Of a DNA stretch of 35,933 nt, positions 22,850 to 31,337 are shown one piece after another. Both the position numbers and the translations under genes were made by a program. Below the pieces are notes generated by a model. It was not told the origin of the DNA. It saw nothing but the letters and a program-made list of their open reading frames with translations, and searched no databases. This DNA is from CALGTL01 sp963579135 (GTDB taxonomy: Bacteria > Chloroflexota > Dehalococcoidia > Lucifugimonadales > Australimonadaceae), in the NCBI GenBank assembly GCA_963579135.1, contig CAUZFB010000023.1:1-35933 (forward strand), given 5' to 3'. Numbering within the stretch: position 1 is the first letter of the stretch; each line of letters begins with the position of its first letter.

Positions 22850-24148
22850 CTAGTTCGAAACGTACTGGGGGAAATACTTCGCGATTAGACGATCACCCTC
22901 ACGCTGCGTAATCGCAAGGGATTCCTGAAAAATATCCTCGTTCTCCTTGGTCGTCCTGGTGCCCGTTGCACGGTCCGTCCACAGCGGAGTCTCACCCGCG
23001 ATGGCGCCGTACTTCTGATTCAAAGCCGCATCTTCCGCGAAAGCCGTTTGGAATGCCGTCGACAACGCATCAGCTATGTGATCGGGCGTGCCCGGCGGGA
23101 GCCACATCGCCTTGCTCATGTAGTTCGGCGGATTCATGATCGCCTTGTACGTCTTCAGCGATTCCTCGTCCGGGAAATGATCACCGATATAGCCGCAGTG
23201 GGGATCACCCCAGAGGTTCGCCTTCAGGTTGCCAGGGCCCATGCCCGCGTAGATGCGCATCATACCGCTCGGAAGCCAGTCAGGCTGCTCCAGCGGGAAG
23301 CGGTACCAGAGGCTGTTCCGCACCGTCGTGTTGATGTCACCACGTGCCCACATCGTCATCACCGCGTTGGTGTCTACAGTGTCAAACGCAAAGTAACGGA
23401 ACGGCGTCCGCAGCGACTCCAAAGCAAAGGTGTTCGCCACGAACTGTGGAGCACCTTCGGCCACGTCGGAGATCTCATCGGCTATGAAGAAGGCGCCGTG
23501 TTTTCCACCACCGGTGGTCTCCTGGCCCGTGAAGTCCCAGAGGCATTTCGTCGCGGCCTCTGCCCCCAGGTTGCCTACCGGGTCATACGTCGTCCAGGAC
23601 CGCGTGGAGTCAATCGTCGCACCGAGGAACTGGAAACTGCTCCGTTTGATGTACCGGGTGTCCTCTTCAAACCCAAAGTTCAACTGCGGCGTGCTGTTCC
23701 ACGAGATGTACGTCCCATCCTTGGGCGCCTCTGTTCCCGCAAACAGGTACTCCAACGGCTTGTTGCCGTTATTGCTGAAGATCAGCCGCGGCTTGCCTGG
23801 GATCCACTTGCCCAGGAACGCCGACATCACCCGACCCTGCGAGTCCGTACCACCGCCAGGGTTCGAGTTCGCCATCATACGAATCGTCTTGCCTTTGAAG
23901 TACGCCGCAGCGTCAAACGAAGGAGTCGGCGTCGCTGCCGGCGTAGGTGTCGCCGGAGCGGGGGTCGGCGTAGGAACACCTGGGGCCAACGTCGCTGTCG
24001 GCGTAGGCACTGCAGTCGGGGTGTTCGTTGGCGCGGGCGGCGACGTGGGCGTTGCCGTCGGGTCGTCCCCACCACATGCCGCTAGCACCAACATCATCAC
24101 GGTCCCGAGCACAATTCCCTTGGACCAAACAGTCCATCGATTACCCAT
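22850..24148 (-). CDS. tctC: TTT family lipoprotein substrate-binding protein (TctC-like)
   Basis: The product is 432 residues. ATG 24148 was chosen because GGAGG (24154-24158) lies five bases before it; ATG 24160 overlaps that site. The signal peptide (WSKGIVLGTVMMLVLAAC) ends in a lipobox, with Cys25 as the lipidated residue. Then comes a tether of about 50 residues rich in Thr, Pro and Ala (about 28-75), a feature common in Chloroflexota lipoproteins. The binding domain begins YFKGKTIRMMANSNPGGGTDSQGR, the TctC hallmark with the PGGGTD ligand-binding loop. It captures a carboxylated substrate outside the cell and delivers it to TctA-TctB. It is first gene of the operon and divergent from its probable regulator. 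Ligand unknown; tctC proteins often bind aromatic or dicarboxylic acids. Confidence 0.88.
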   Translation of the reverse strand: MGNRWTVWSKGIVLGTVMMLVLAACGGDDPTATPTSPPAPTNTPTAVPTPTATLAPGVPTPTPAPATPTPAATPTPSFDAAAYFKGKTIRMMANSNPGGGTDSQGRVMSAFLGKWIPGKPRLIFSNNGNKPLEYLFAGTEAPKDGTYISWNSTPQLNFGFEEDTRYIKRSSFQFLGATIDSTRSWTTYDPVGNLGAEAATKCLWDFTGQETTGGGKHGAFFIADEISDVAEGAPQFVANTFALESLRTPFRYFAFDTVDTNAVMTMWARGDINTTVRNSLWYRFPLEQPDWLPSGMMRIYAGMGPGNLKANLWGDPHCGYIGDHFPDEESLKTYKAIMNPPNYMSKAMWLPPGTPDHIADALSTAFQTAFAEDAALNQKYGAIAGETPLWTDRATGTRTTKENEDIFQESLAITQREGDRLIAKYFPQYVSN

Positions 24149-24325
24149 CATATCCTCCATGCTTCAGGCGAAATACTCCCCACATCGATCTTGGCGACGC
24201 AATATACACGCCTCCATCGTCTTTGACTAGCCGAGGAATTTGTATCATCTGTGGATCACTCATACATATAAAGAGCGTTACAATTATTTCAGAGTTCTTA
24301 GTAATGGCATTACTATTTGGGTGAT
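24149..24325. promoter_or_regulatory. AT-richer divergent promoter region between tctC and its regulator
   Basis: These 177 bases are visibly richer in A and T than the flanking genes. They contain TATAAA at 24267-24272 as a possible plus-strand -10. They lie between a transporter operon and a divergently transcribed regulator, so operators for that regulator are expected here. No unambiguous palindrome was found by eye. Confidence 0.4.
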
Positions 24326-25483
24326 ATGGAATCCTCTGCAGACCTCACATCGCTGCTCAAGCGCTACGTTGTAACCCGGCCCGCCCTAGCCGCACGCATG
24401 GACGTGTCGCTCCAGACGATCCACAACTGGTGCATCGGGCGAGTGCCGGTGCCAGTACATCAGTTCAGCCGTCTCGCGGAAAGCCTGACAGCATTCGGAG
24501 CGAGTGATGCGGAGATAGCCAAACTCATGCGTGCGTACCTCCAGATGCATGGGCTCAACGACCGGCTGCTCAACACACTCAGTTCTCGCAACGATTCCAA
24601 CGACCGTGGCGTTGTGCTACTCATGTCATGGGACATCAAGTCGGGCGGCCTGTTTTCACATTTTCCAGGTGCCTGTCGAAGCGCTGTCCAGGGAATAGGA
24701 ATGACCTGCCTCGTCGTCGACTGCGGGGGGGACCATCAAATGAAGCGGACCTACGTGAACGAAGCTATCACGCATCGGTATGCGGGGGTCATCCTCGCGG
24801 GTATCCCCGGTGCACCTCCTTCATCTGTCGACGATCTTTTTGACACCATTCAGCCGCTAGCAAATGCGGGCATTCCCGTCGTTATGATCTCGCCTTGGAA
24901 CGCCGATGTTGCCCTCCCCCAAGGGGTCACCGCCCTGGGTTGGGACGCCAACATCTCGAACTCCATGGCCCTCGGATTCCTCCGAGAGTCCGGTCATGAG
25001 CGCATCGCCCTTGTGTTGAGTGAGACCAGTCCAGTCAGCTCAGGGCGTTACCAGGGTCTTGATCGGACGTTCTCGGACCAGGGCGCTCGCATCGATGATG
25101 CACTCGTCGTTTGGGCAGGGGACGACCCCCACAACCCTGACGCGATTCAAGAGGCTCTCGGAGTGGCAACGGCCATCTTCGCTCGGCCGTCTACATTGCA
25201 TCTACTGGCTAATGGGTGCTACGCGAAAAACCTGAGATGGCCCGATGACATCAGCATCATCACCATCGGGCACCCGGAATCAATCCCACAACTCAGCAGC
25301 AACCCATTCACGTACGTAGGGATCCCGGTCGGCCGCATCAGTCGCAGCGCGGCACACATCCTCAGCTCCCTCGTCGAAGACGGCGATGGCGCGTACTACC
25401 AGCAATTCGCGGTTTATGGAAAGACCGCGATGAGAATCATGAATGCCGACGGTGGTTCGGTGGGAGCACCCGCGCACCGCTGA
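24326..25483 (+). CDS. Transcriptional regulator: XRE-like HTH fused to LacI/PBP1-type sensor domain
   Basis: The product is 385 residues from ATG 24326. A TTG at 24317 is also in frame and neither has a clear ribosome-binding site, so a leaderless mRNA is possible. Residues about 7-55 form a helix-turn-helix (RPALAARMDVSLQTIHNWCIGRV) more like XRE/Cro repressors than the N-terminal LacI helix set. From about residue 94 a periplasmic-binding-type (Peripla_BP_3) effector domain follows: RGVVLLMSWDI, GVILAGIPGAPPSSVD, IPVVMISPWN, ALGFLRESGHERIALVL, DDISIITIGHPE. It would bind a small molecule and control transcription. The divergent position next to tctC suggests that it controls the TTT transporter and senses a transported compound or metabolite. 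It overlaps nothing and ends 11 bases from the convergent MFS gene. Confidence 0.8.
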   Translation: MESSADLTSLLKRYVVTRPALAARMDVSLQTIHNWCIGRVPVPVHQFSRLAESLTAFGASDAEIAKLMRAYLQMHGLNDRLLNTLSSRNDSNDRGVVLLMSWDIKSGGLFSHFPGACRSAVQGIGMTCLVVDCGGDHQMKRTYVNEAITHRYAGVILAGIPGAPPSSVDDLFDTIQPLANAGIPVVMISPWNADVALPQGVTALGWDANISNSMALGFLRESGHERIALVLSETSPVSSGRYQGLDRTFSDQGARIDDALVVWAGDDPHNPDAIQEALGVATAIFARPSTLHLLANGCYAKNLRWPDDISIITIGHPESIPQLSSNPFTYVGIPVGRISRSAAHILSSLVEDGDGAYYQQFAVYGKTAMRIMNADGGSVGAPAHR

Positions 25484-25494
25484 CTTCGAAGCGC

Positions 25495-26814
25495 TTAGCC
25501 CGACGCCTGCTTCTCCGGTTCAGGCGCGTCCTTGCGCAGGGTTTCGCGGAGCCCGAAACCAACGAGGTTCGCGGCAACGAACGCAAAGGCCGCCATCACC
25601 CCGAACGCCCCGGCAAATCCGGCCCCTCCCGCCAGCAGCGCTGTCATCGCGCCAAAGGTCACTGGGTTCGTCAACGATCCGGCCTCGGCAATCAGTCGGT
25701 TCACGCCAAAGAACTTCCCCCTGGCTTCCGCAGGCGCAATATCCGCACCAAGAGTCTGCATAGTTCCCGCCATCATAGAGATACCGATGTTGATCCAGAT
25801 GAAAGCGGCAAGGAACGCGGCGAAAGGTAACTCCATCGCCGCCGTGATAGCCATGAAACTGATGCCCAAACCAAGCATGGTCGCAGCGGGGACGATCTGA
25901 CGTTTCCTACCGAAACGATCCATGATCTGCCCCGATAGCATCATGATTGGGATACCTACCACGCCAGTACCGAGCATCACTGTACCCAACACCGCCGGCC
26001 CGACTCCGTAGGCGAAAGTAAGGAAGATGAAGTAGGTCCCGCCATTCCCTTGCACACCGCCACGAGCAATGTTCGCCGCAAACTGCGCCGCGAACAGCGT
26101 TATCACGGGGCGGGTCAGCAGCGTCTTCCACGAGATGTCCGTTTCAACGACCTTGCTGCCGGCCCGGCGAGCAAGCACCGTCGGCGCCGTCTCCTTTATC
26201 AGGTAGTAGGACGGGATCACGGCCAGCGCAGCCAGCACACCGAAAACCAGGAACGGTACGCGAAGTCCTACCAACTCACCGAGGATGCCACCGAGAAACG
26301 GGCCGACCATGTTCCCGATACGTTGCATGCTCGACATACTCGTGATCTGCCGTCCGCGTTCGCTGGAGCGCACGGAGTCGGCGATTGCCGCAAGGCGGCT
26401 CATCTGCCACATCTGCTGCGCGACCCCGCCTATCGTTAGATAGAGCAAGAACTCCCAGTAGGAGCTAGCGAAGAAGACCATGAATGCCGACGCAGAGGAA
26501 ATCAACGGGGAGCCGATCAAGGTCACTCGTCGTCCGAACCGGTCGATGATGTATCCCGTTGGGAGCGTCGAAAGCACACCGCCAGCCATCGGAGCAATCA
26601 CCATCAGCGAGGCTCCGGCCACACCCACGCCGAACCCATCTTTCCCTGAACCCATGGCAATAAGTGGCAAAACCGGTAAAGTGAAGCCCCTGCCCGTTCC
26701 CAGCAAGATTGCAGGAAGCAGCAGCGAGAACACGAATTGGTTCCGCTTGAAGAAGCCCAGTTTCTTCTGGGCCTCGCCTGACTCTGTTACGGGGTCTTTG
26801 GCCATTGATTGCAT
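25495..26814 (-). CDS. MFS transporter
   Basis: The product is about 439 residues with the twelve hydrophobic segments of the major facilitator superfamily. The inter-helix 2/3 motif is GYIIDRFGRRVTL and its C-terminal repeat is GQIMDRFGRKRQI; both match the MFS signature G-x3-D-R-x-G-R-R/K. Start is uncertain: ATG 26814 or 26805 fits, with no strong Shine-Dalgarno, and a TTG at 26853 extends the frame. It is last in the minus-strand catabolic operon, 79 bases after the luciferase-like gene, so it may import the substrate or export a product of that pathway. Directionality and substrate cannot be read from sequence. Confidence 0.85.
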   Translation of the reverse strand: MQSMAKDPVTESGEAQKKLGFFKRNQFVFSLLLPAILLGTGRGFTLPVLPLIAMGSGKDGFGVGVAGASLMVIAPMAGGVLSTLPTGYIIDRFGRRVTLIGSPLISSASAFMVFFASSYWEFLLYLTIGGVAQQMWQMSRLAAIADSVRSSERGRQITSMSSMQRIGNMVGPFLGGILGELVGLRVPFLVFGVLAALAVIPSYYLIKETAPTVLARRAGSKVVETDISWKTLLTRPVITLFAAQFAANIARGGVQGNGGTYFIFLTFAYGVGPAVLGTVMLGTGVVGIPIMMLSGQIMDRFGRKRQIVPAATMLGLGISFMAITAAMELPFAAFLAAFIWINIGISMMAGTMQTLGADIAPAEARGKFFGVNRLIAEAGSLTNPVTFGAMTALLAGGAGFAGAFGVMAAFAFVAANLVGFGLRETLRKDAPEPEKQASG

Positions 26815-26893
26815 CACAAAAGGCAGAACGAGCCAAATGAGCCCGTCCCACAACCATGGGAATCTAACTCCACGCTAGGAACCTGTCAAACGC

Positions 26894-27766
26894 CTAGGAG
26901 ATCGCCTCGGTCAGCTGATCAACCTGAGCCAAGTCCAGCAACGCGGGCCTGAAAACAATCTCGTCGGTGCCCAATTCCTCGTGCATGGCAATCATCTCGC
27001 GCACCGCTTCCTTGGACACCGGGTTCTGGCTTACCTGGCGCTCGCTACCACGCCCCGGCCGCCCTCCATAATAGTGGGCGACGGCGTCATCGATCTGCTG
27101 CTCAGCGCCGGGTCCGAACGCACAGGGCAAAGTAGCCACGAAGCGAGGCTTCCCCGAACGGTGGTTGGCCGCCCAAGCGGCATTCACCCGTTCCATGATG
27201 CCCTTGACCCATTCGCCATCGTTCGCCCGACCACCCATCACGTAGCCGTTGGCGTACCTGCCGACGCGGTCCAGCGCCCTGTCGGCCGTGCCGCCTAGGA
27301 TCAACTCAGGCCCGCCAGCCTGGACGGGTAGCGGCCCTACCGGGTACGTAGCGCCTTCCAGCAATTCGCCCGCCCAGATGCGCCGCATTTCCTCGAGTTG
27401 CGCGGTGAATCGGCGTCCGCGGTCATGGAACCCAGCGGGGGCCACCAGCGAGTCATCCTGCCGACTGCCGACCGCAAGGCCAAGCGTCAATCTTCCGCCG
27501 GAGATCGCATCCACGGTCGCCGCCTGCTTCGCGAGTACCCCAGCGTTCCGTAGCGGGCTGACGAGCACCGCCGTCATCAGGCGCACGCGTGTCGTAATTG
27601 CGGCAACTGCAGCCAGCGTTGCTATCGGTTCGTAGGAGTCATAGGCCAATCTGTCCAGCGAGGCGAACCCGTAATAAGGTCCCGCATCCGCCCGCTCAGC
27701 CATCGCACGGAGCAGCGGCCAACTGTTGGTCGGTGTCAGGAACGTCGGCCCCAAGCTAACTTTCAT
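26894..27766 (-). CDS. LLM class flavin-dependent oxidoreductase
   Basis: The product is 290 residues, with GGGAG before ATG 27766. The luciferase-like TIM-barrel pattern is clear: PIATLAAVAAITTRVRLMTAVLVSPLRNAGVLAKQAATVDAISGG-type blocks are present (strand 4 and following helices, about residues 47-92), then RLTLGLAVGSRQDD (92-105) and PELILGGTADRALDRVGRYANGY (153-175). Members use FMN or F420 for monooxygenase or reductase reactions. It lies 12 bases after the CoA transferase gene and is co-transcribed with acyl-CoA genes, so an oxidation or reduction in the same pathway is likely. Whether the cofactor is FMN or F420 cannot be decided by eye. Confidence 0.85.
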   Translation of the reverse strand: MKVSLGPTFLTPTNSWPLLRAMAERADAGPYYGFASLDRLAYDSYEPIATLAAVAAITTRVRLMTAVLVSPLRNAGVLAKQAATVDAISGGRLTLGLAVGSRQDDSLVAPAGFHDRGRRFTAQLEEMRRIWAGELLEGATYPVGPLPVQAGGPELILGGTADRALDRVGRYANGYVMGGRANDGEWVKGIMERVNAAWAANHRSGKPRFVATLPCAFGPGAEQQIDDAVAHYYGGRPGRGSERQVSQNPVSKEAVREMIAMHEELGTDEIVFRPALLDLAQVDQLTEAIS

Positions 27767-27778
27767 TCTTCTATCTCC

Positions 27779-30211
27779 CTAACTGAGAACGTCCGCGTCT
27801 CTCAGCTCTTCGAATTCCTGTTGTGTCATTGCCAGGATGTCCCGGCATATCTCTTCGGTATGCTCGCCCAGGAGCGGCGCTGGTACATAAGCCGGGGTCG
27901 CCTCCGACATCACAAACGCGTTGCCGTCAGAAGCATAGCTTCCCATTTCCGTGTGGTTCATGAAAACGAACTGCCCCCGCTCCAACAACTGAGGGTCGGC
28001 GAACATGCCCTCTGGGTTCAGCACCATGCCCGCTGCAACGCCCGCCTCAGCACACCGCCGCATCACCTCGGCGGCACCTAGAGTGCTCGTCCAGCGCTCC
28101 ACCGCAGCGTCCAGCGCTTCCTCGTTGGCCTTGCGCTCTGCCAAATGAACGAATCGTGCATCGCCCGCGAGCCCTGATTCGCCCATCGCAACGCACAACA
28201 CACGCCAGCGCTCGTCATCCGCACAAGCGATCGCGCACCATGACTCTTCGCCCTCGCACCTATAGACGGCATGCGGTGCCATCGCCGGGTCTCGATTGCC
28301 GTCGCGCGCCGTGATTCGACCGTTCGCAGCAAAGTCCATCATCGGTGGCCCGACGAAATACAGTGACGCTTCCAACTGCGACAGGTCCAAGTGCTGCCCG
28401 TCTCCCGTCTTGTTACGGTGGTCCAACGCCGCCACAATCGCGGCGACAGCGATGTGCGGTATCAGAAAGTCTGTGTACGCACCATAAGGGCTCGTCGGAG
28501 TCCGATCGGGCCATCCGGTAAAGTGCGTGTGCCCCGACAGCGCCGTCAGCACCGGGCCGAACCCCGGCTGCGAATCGAACGGTCCTCCCCTACCCAGCAT
28601 CGACGCACTGAACATCACGACGCGGGGATTCTTCGCTGAGATGGCGTCGTAGCTCAATCCCCATTTCTCCATGGTGCCCGGAGTGAAATTTTCTGTCACG
28701 ACGTCGGCCCATTCCGTAGCTAAGCGAAACGCGATCGCGCGGGCCCGCTCGTCGGCCATATTGAGGGTCAAGCTGCGCTTACCGCTGTTGTAGTTAGCGT
28801 AGTACCCGGAACGGTTGATCCCATGTTCGCCGCCTGCGAACGGCTCCCCGTTGCGCAACACATCGGGCCGATGAACAGATTCGACGCGGATCACGTCAGC
28901 GCCGTAGTCACTCAAGTACCGTGTCGTCATCGGGCCGATAACCACCCAGCAAAAGTCCAGCACCTTGAGACCTTCGAACGGCTGGGGAGCGTCGCCCTCG
29001 TTGTCAGGAGGGGAATCGGCCGGTGTAGTTACCTCCTCCAACTCCTGAATAACTTCTGCCGTATGCTCTCCCAGCATTGGGGCGCGCCGTCTGATCGACA
29101 GTGGCTTTGCGGACGACCTGACGAACAAGCCCAGAGTGTCGTACGGCTCGCCAGTCGGCGGATCGATCGGTCGAAAGAACTTGCGCGCTTCCAGCTGGGG
29201 GTATGCGAATACGTCCGCAGGAGTGTTCACCGGAAACAGCAGCACCCGGCGCTTCAACGCCCCGGCGGCAAGATACGCTTTCGTCTTCGCCTTGAAGAAT
29301 GCCCCGAGCCCCTGATTCATCGCTTCCAGCAATTCAGTGCTGATCTGGCCGAAGCCGATCGCTCCGAAATCGGTCTCGCTCAATTCGGGCTTGCCGTAGC
29401 CATCCTCATCCATCCACGCGCACAGCGCCGCCATGTTGCGCCCACCAACAACGCCGCCCGGCTGGATGAAGTTCACATAGCCATCGGCGCATTCCCAATT
29501 CACGCGCATCGCCCGTTCGCCCACCGGCCGGAACGGTCCGCGACGACGCAGGTTCACCTGATTCAAGTCCCAGTACTGCGGAGCGTGCGACAACGTGCGC
29601 GCTGCGGCCTGCTGGCACGACACGTCCACGTATTGGCCAAGCCCCGTGGACAAGCGCTGGTGGTGGGCCAACATCGCGCCCGCCGCGCCTGTAGCGGCGC
29701 CCAGCGTCCAGAACTGAGGCACCGTCACTCGCACGGGAGGACGATCCTCATCGCCCGTGAGATGCATGAACCCACTCAGAGCCATCCCTGTCAGATCTGT
29801 AGCCTCGTAATCTCGGTACGGCCCTGTCTGTCCGAACGGCGTAATCGACACGTAGATCAGGCGCGGATTGATCTTGGCCAGGTCTTCGTAGGCGAGCCCC
29901 AACGACGCCAGGTACCCTGGCTTGAACGATTCGATCAGGAAGTCAGCCGACCTCACTAGAGCGAGAAGCGACTCGCGCGAATCATGCGCCTCAATGTCCA
30001 GCGCCACGCTCCGTTTGTTGATCGCGTACAACTGCCAGAGGAGGCTGGACTCGATGTCACGCTGGTCGTGGTGGAACGGTCCCAGGCTGCGAGCAGGGTC
30101 TCCCACGAGTGGCTCGATCTTGATGACGTCCGCCCCCAAGTCACCAAGCACGCGACCGCAGAAGATTCCACGGTCGTCCGCTAAATCGAGGACTCGATAA
30201 CTGGACAGCAC
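27779..30211 (-). CDS. Double-domain family III CoA transferase (CaiB/BaiF fusion)
   Basis: The product is 810 residues, start GTG 30211 behind AGGAGG (30215-30220). It contains two complete CaiB/BaiF domains in tandem. Domain 1 (about 1-395) starts YRVLDLADDRGIFCGRVLGDLGADVIKIEP and domain 2 (about 412-810) starts LKVLDFCWVVIGPMTTRYLSDYGADVIRVE. In this family a conserved Asp forms the acyl-aspartyl intermediate (Asp169 of formyl-CoA transferase). Domain 2 has Asp581 in PYGAYTDFLIPH, whereas domain 1 has Trp168 at the matching place (VTVPQFWTLGA). One active site per chain is therefore predicted, as in heteromeric relatives where only one subunit is catalytic. It would activate a carboxylic acid as its CoA ester at the start of the acyl-CoA branch. 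It starts 8 bases after the preceding acyl-CoA dehydrogenase gene ends. Confidence 0.87.
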   Translation of the reverse strand: MLSSYRVLDLADDRGIFCGRVLGDLGADVIKIEPLVGDPARSLGPFHHDQRDIESSLLWQLYAINKRSVALDIEAHDSRESLLALVRSADFLIESFKPGYLASLGLAYEDLAKINPRLIYVSITPFGQTGPYRDYEATDLTGMALSGFMHLTGDEDRPPVRVTVPQFWTLGAATGAAGAMLAHHQRLSTGLGQYVDVSCQQAAARTLSHAPQYWDLNQVNLRRRGPFRPVGERAMRVNWECADGYVNFIQPGGVVGGRNMAALCAWMDEDGYGKPELSETDFGAIGFGQISTELLEAMNQGLGAFFKAKTKAYLAAGALKRRVLLFPVNTPADVFAYPQLEARKFFRPIDPPTGEPYDTLGLFVRSSAKPLSIRRRAPMLGEHTAEVIQELEEVTTPADSPPDNEGDAPQPFEGLKVLDFCWVVIGPMTTRYLSDYGADVIRVESVHRPDVLRNGEPFAGGEHGINRSGYYANYNSGKRSLTLNMADERARAIAFRLATEWADVVTENFTPGTMEKWGLSYDAISAKNPRVVMFSASMLGRGGPFDSQPGFGPVLTALSGHTHFTGWPDRTPTSPYGAYTDFLIPHIAVAAIVAALDHRNKTGDGQHLDLSQLEASLYFVGPPMMDFAANGRITARDGNRDPAMAPHAVYRCEGEESWCAIACADDERWRVLCVAMGESGLAGDARFVHLAERKANEEALDAAVERWTSTLGAAEVMRRCAEAGVAAGMVLNPEGMFADPQLLERGQFVFMNHTEMGSYASDGNAFVMSEATPAYVPAPLLGEHTEEICRDILAMTQQEFEELRDADVLS

Positions 30212-30219
30212 GGGTCCTC

Positions 30220-31335
30220 CTATAGACCCAGCGCCTGCGCCAGCCGCTTGCGGTGGTAGCGGGGTGACCCAAGGTAGTGGTAGAGCGTACGTGACATCTT
30301 CGTGTGGAGCGTTAGCCCGTACTCGCGGATGATGCCGATACCTGCATGGACGTCGTGAGCGGAATTGCATCCGTAGTAGTAGCTCTCGCTTGTGACCGCC
30401 GCGGCCGTGTGCATCGCCGCAAGCGCGCCCTCGCGAGCCTCGTCCGCCATCCACAATGCCTCGTAAGTGGTCCACCGCGCAGCGTCCAGATAGTTCACCA
30501 CGTCAATCACGTGATCCTGCACGCGCTGGAAACGGCCGATCGGTTGCTCGAATTGGCGTCGCGTTTGGCTGTACAACAGCGACATGTCGAACACCTGCGA
30601 CAGGCCTCCCACCTGGTACGCGCTCAGGATGAGTGATGCCTTGCGCATCGCGCGCTCTAGCACATCCCACCCGTCTTCCATCCCACCGATCAGGGACGAC
30701 CGAGGGACCGACGCCTGCAATAGGCTCAGCTCGCAGAGCCCGGTAGCGAATCCGGGTAGCGCTCGCGCGGCCACTCCACGACCGTGCGCATCCACGTGCA
30801 CAAGGCCAATCTTGCCCGTCTCCAGGCGGGCCGCCACGATCAGGTCCGTTGCGTCAGTCGCGTCATGAACGTAAAGCTTCGTGCCATCTATGGCCAAGTC
30901 GTCGCCTCGGACACGGGCTGGAGTGTGGATGAATTCCGGTCCCCAGCCGTAGTCCTCCTCCGTGATGGCCAGCGCGAACACTCGCTCACCCGACGCAATC
31001 CCCGGAAGCAGTGCTCGCTTTTGCGCATCGGACCCGCCCTCAAGCAGTACCAGCGTTGCGAGCACCCCAGAAGAAAAGTGCGGCCCGGGAACCGGGCCGC
31101 GGCCGAGTTCCTCATAGACCACGGCCGTATCCGCCAGCGAAGCTCCCACTCCCCCGTATTCCTCGGGGATCAAGCTGCCCAAGATCCCGGTGGACAGGAG
31201 TCCCGGCCAGTGATCGGCGGTTGATTCTACGCCGGCGTCGATCGCCACTAGCGTCTCTTTCGTGTATTCCCGCTCCCGGAGCTCGCGCACGGCTGATTGG
31301 AGCATCATTTGCTGTTCGGTTAGGGTCAGATCCAC
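30220..31335 (-). CDS. Acyl-CoA dehydrogenase family protein (smaller subunit type)
   Basis: The product is 371 residues and begins MDLTLTEQQMMLQSAVRELRE, the usual N-terminal helix of the family. IPEEYGGVGAS (56-66) and YSQTRRQFEQPIGRFQ (255-270, FAD contacts) are diagnostic. HAGIGIIREYGLTLH (330-344) is the C-terminal block, with Glu338 a possible catalytic or structural acid. It lacks the strong SEPxxGSD middle motif present in the adjacent paralog (ITEEDYGWGPE instead), so it may be the less active partner of a heteromer. The two dehydrogenase genes are adjacent (2-base gap) and likely form one enzyme, as in other paired acyl-CoA dehydrogenases of aromatic and steroid side-chain degradation. 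Confidence 0.86.
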   Translation of the reverse strand: MDLTLTEQQMMLQSAVRELREREYTKETLVAIDAGVESTADHWPGLLSTGILGSLIPEEYGGVGASLADTAVVYEELGRGPVPGPHFSSGVLATLVLLEGGSDAQKRALLPGIASGERVFALAITEEDYGWGPEFIHTPARVRGDDLAIDGTKLYVHDATDATDLIVAARLETGKIGLVHVDAHGRGVAARALPGFATGLCELSLLQASVPRSSLIGGMEDGWDVLERAMRKASLILSAYQVGGLSQVFDMSLLYSQTRRQFEQPIGRFQRVQDHVIDVVNYLDAARWTTYEALWMADEAREGALAAMHTAAAVTSESYYYGCNSAHDVHAGIGIIREYGLTLHTKMSRTLYHYLGSPRYHRKRLAQALGL

Positions 31336-31337
31336 TG

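Noticed and set aside
23900..24070. Repetitive GTCGGCGTAGG-like DNA as a tandem repeat or CRISPR
   Set aside because: It is the coding sequence of the Thr/Pro-rich tether of the TctC-like lipoprotein; units are irregular and in frame, with no spacer structure.
28823..29959. Plus-strand open frame of 378 codons opposite the CoA transferase
   Set aside because: It is a shadow frame; the minus strand has two intact CaiB/BaiF domains here.
30212..30475. N-terminal extension of the CoA transferase
   Set aside because: Arg-rich low-quality sequence overlapping the acyl-CoA dehydrogenase gene; GTG 30211 has a strong AGGAGG before it.
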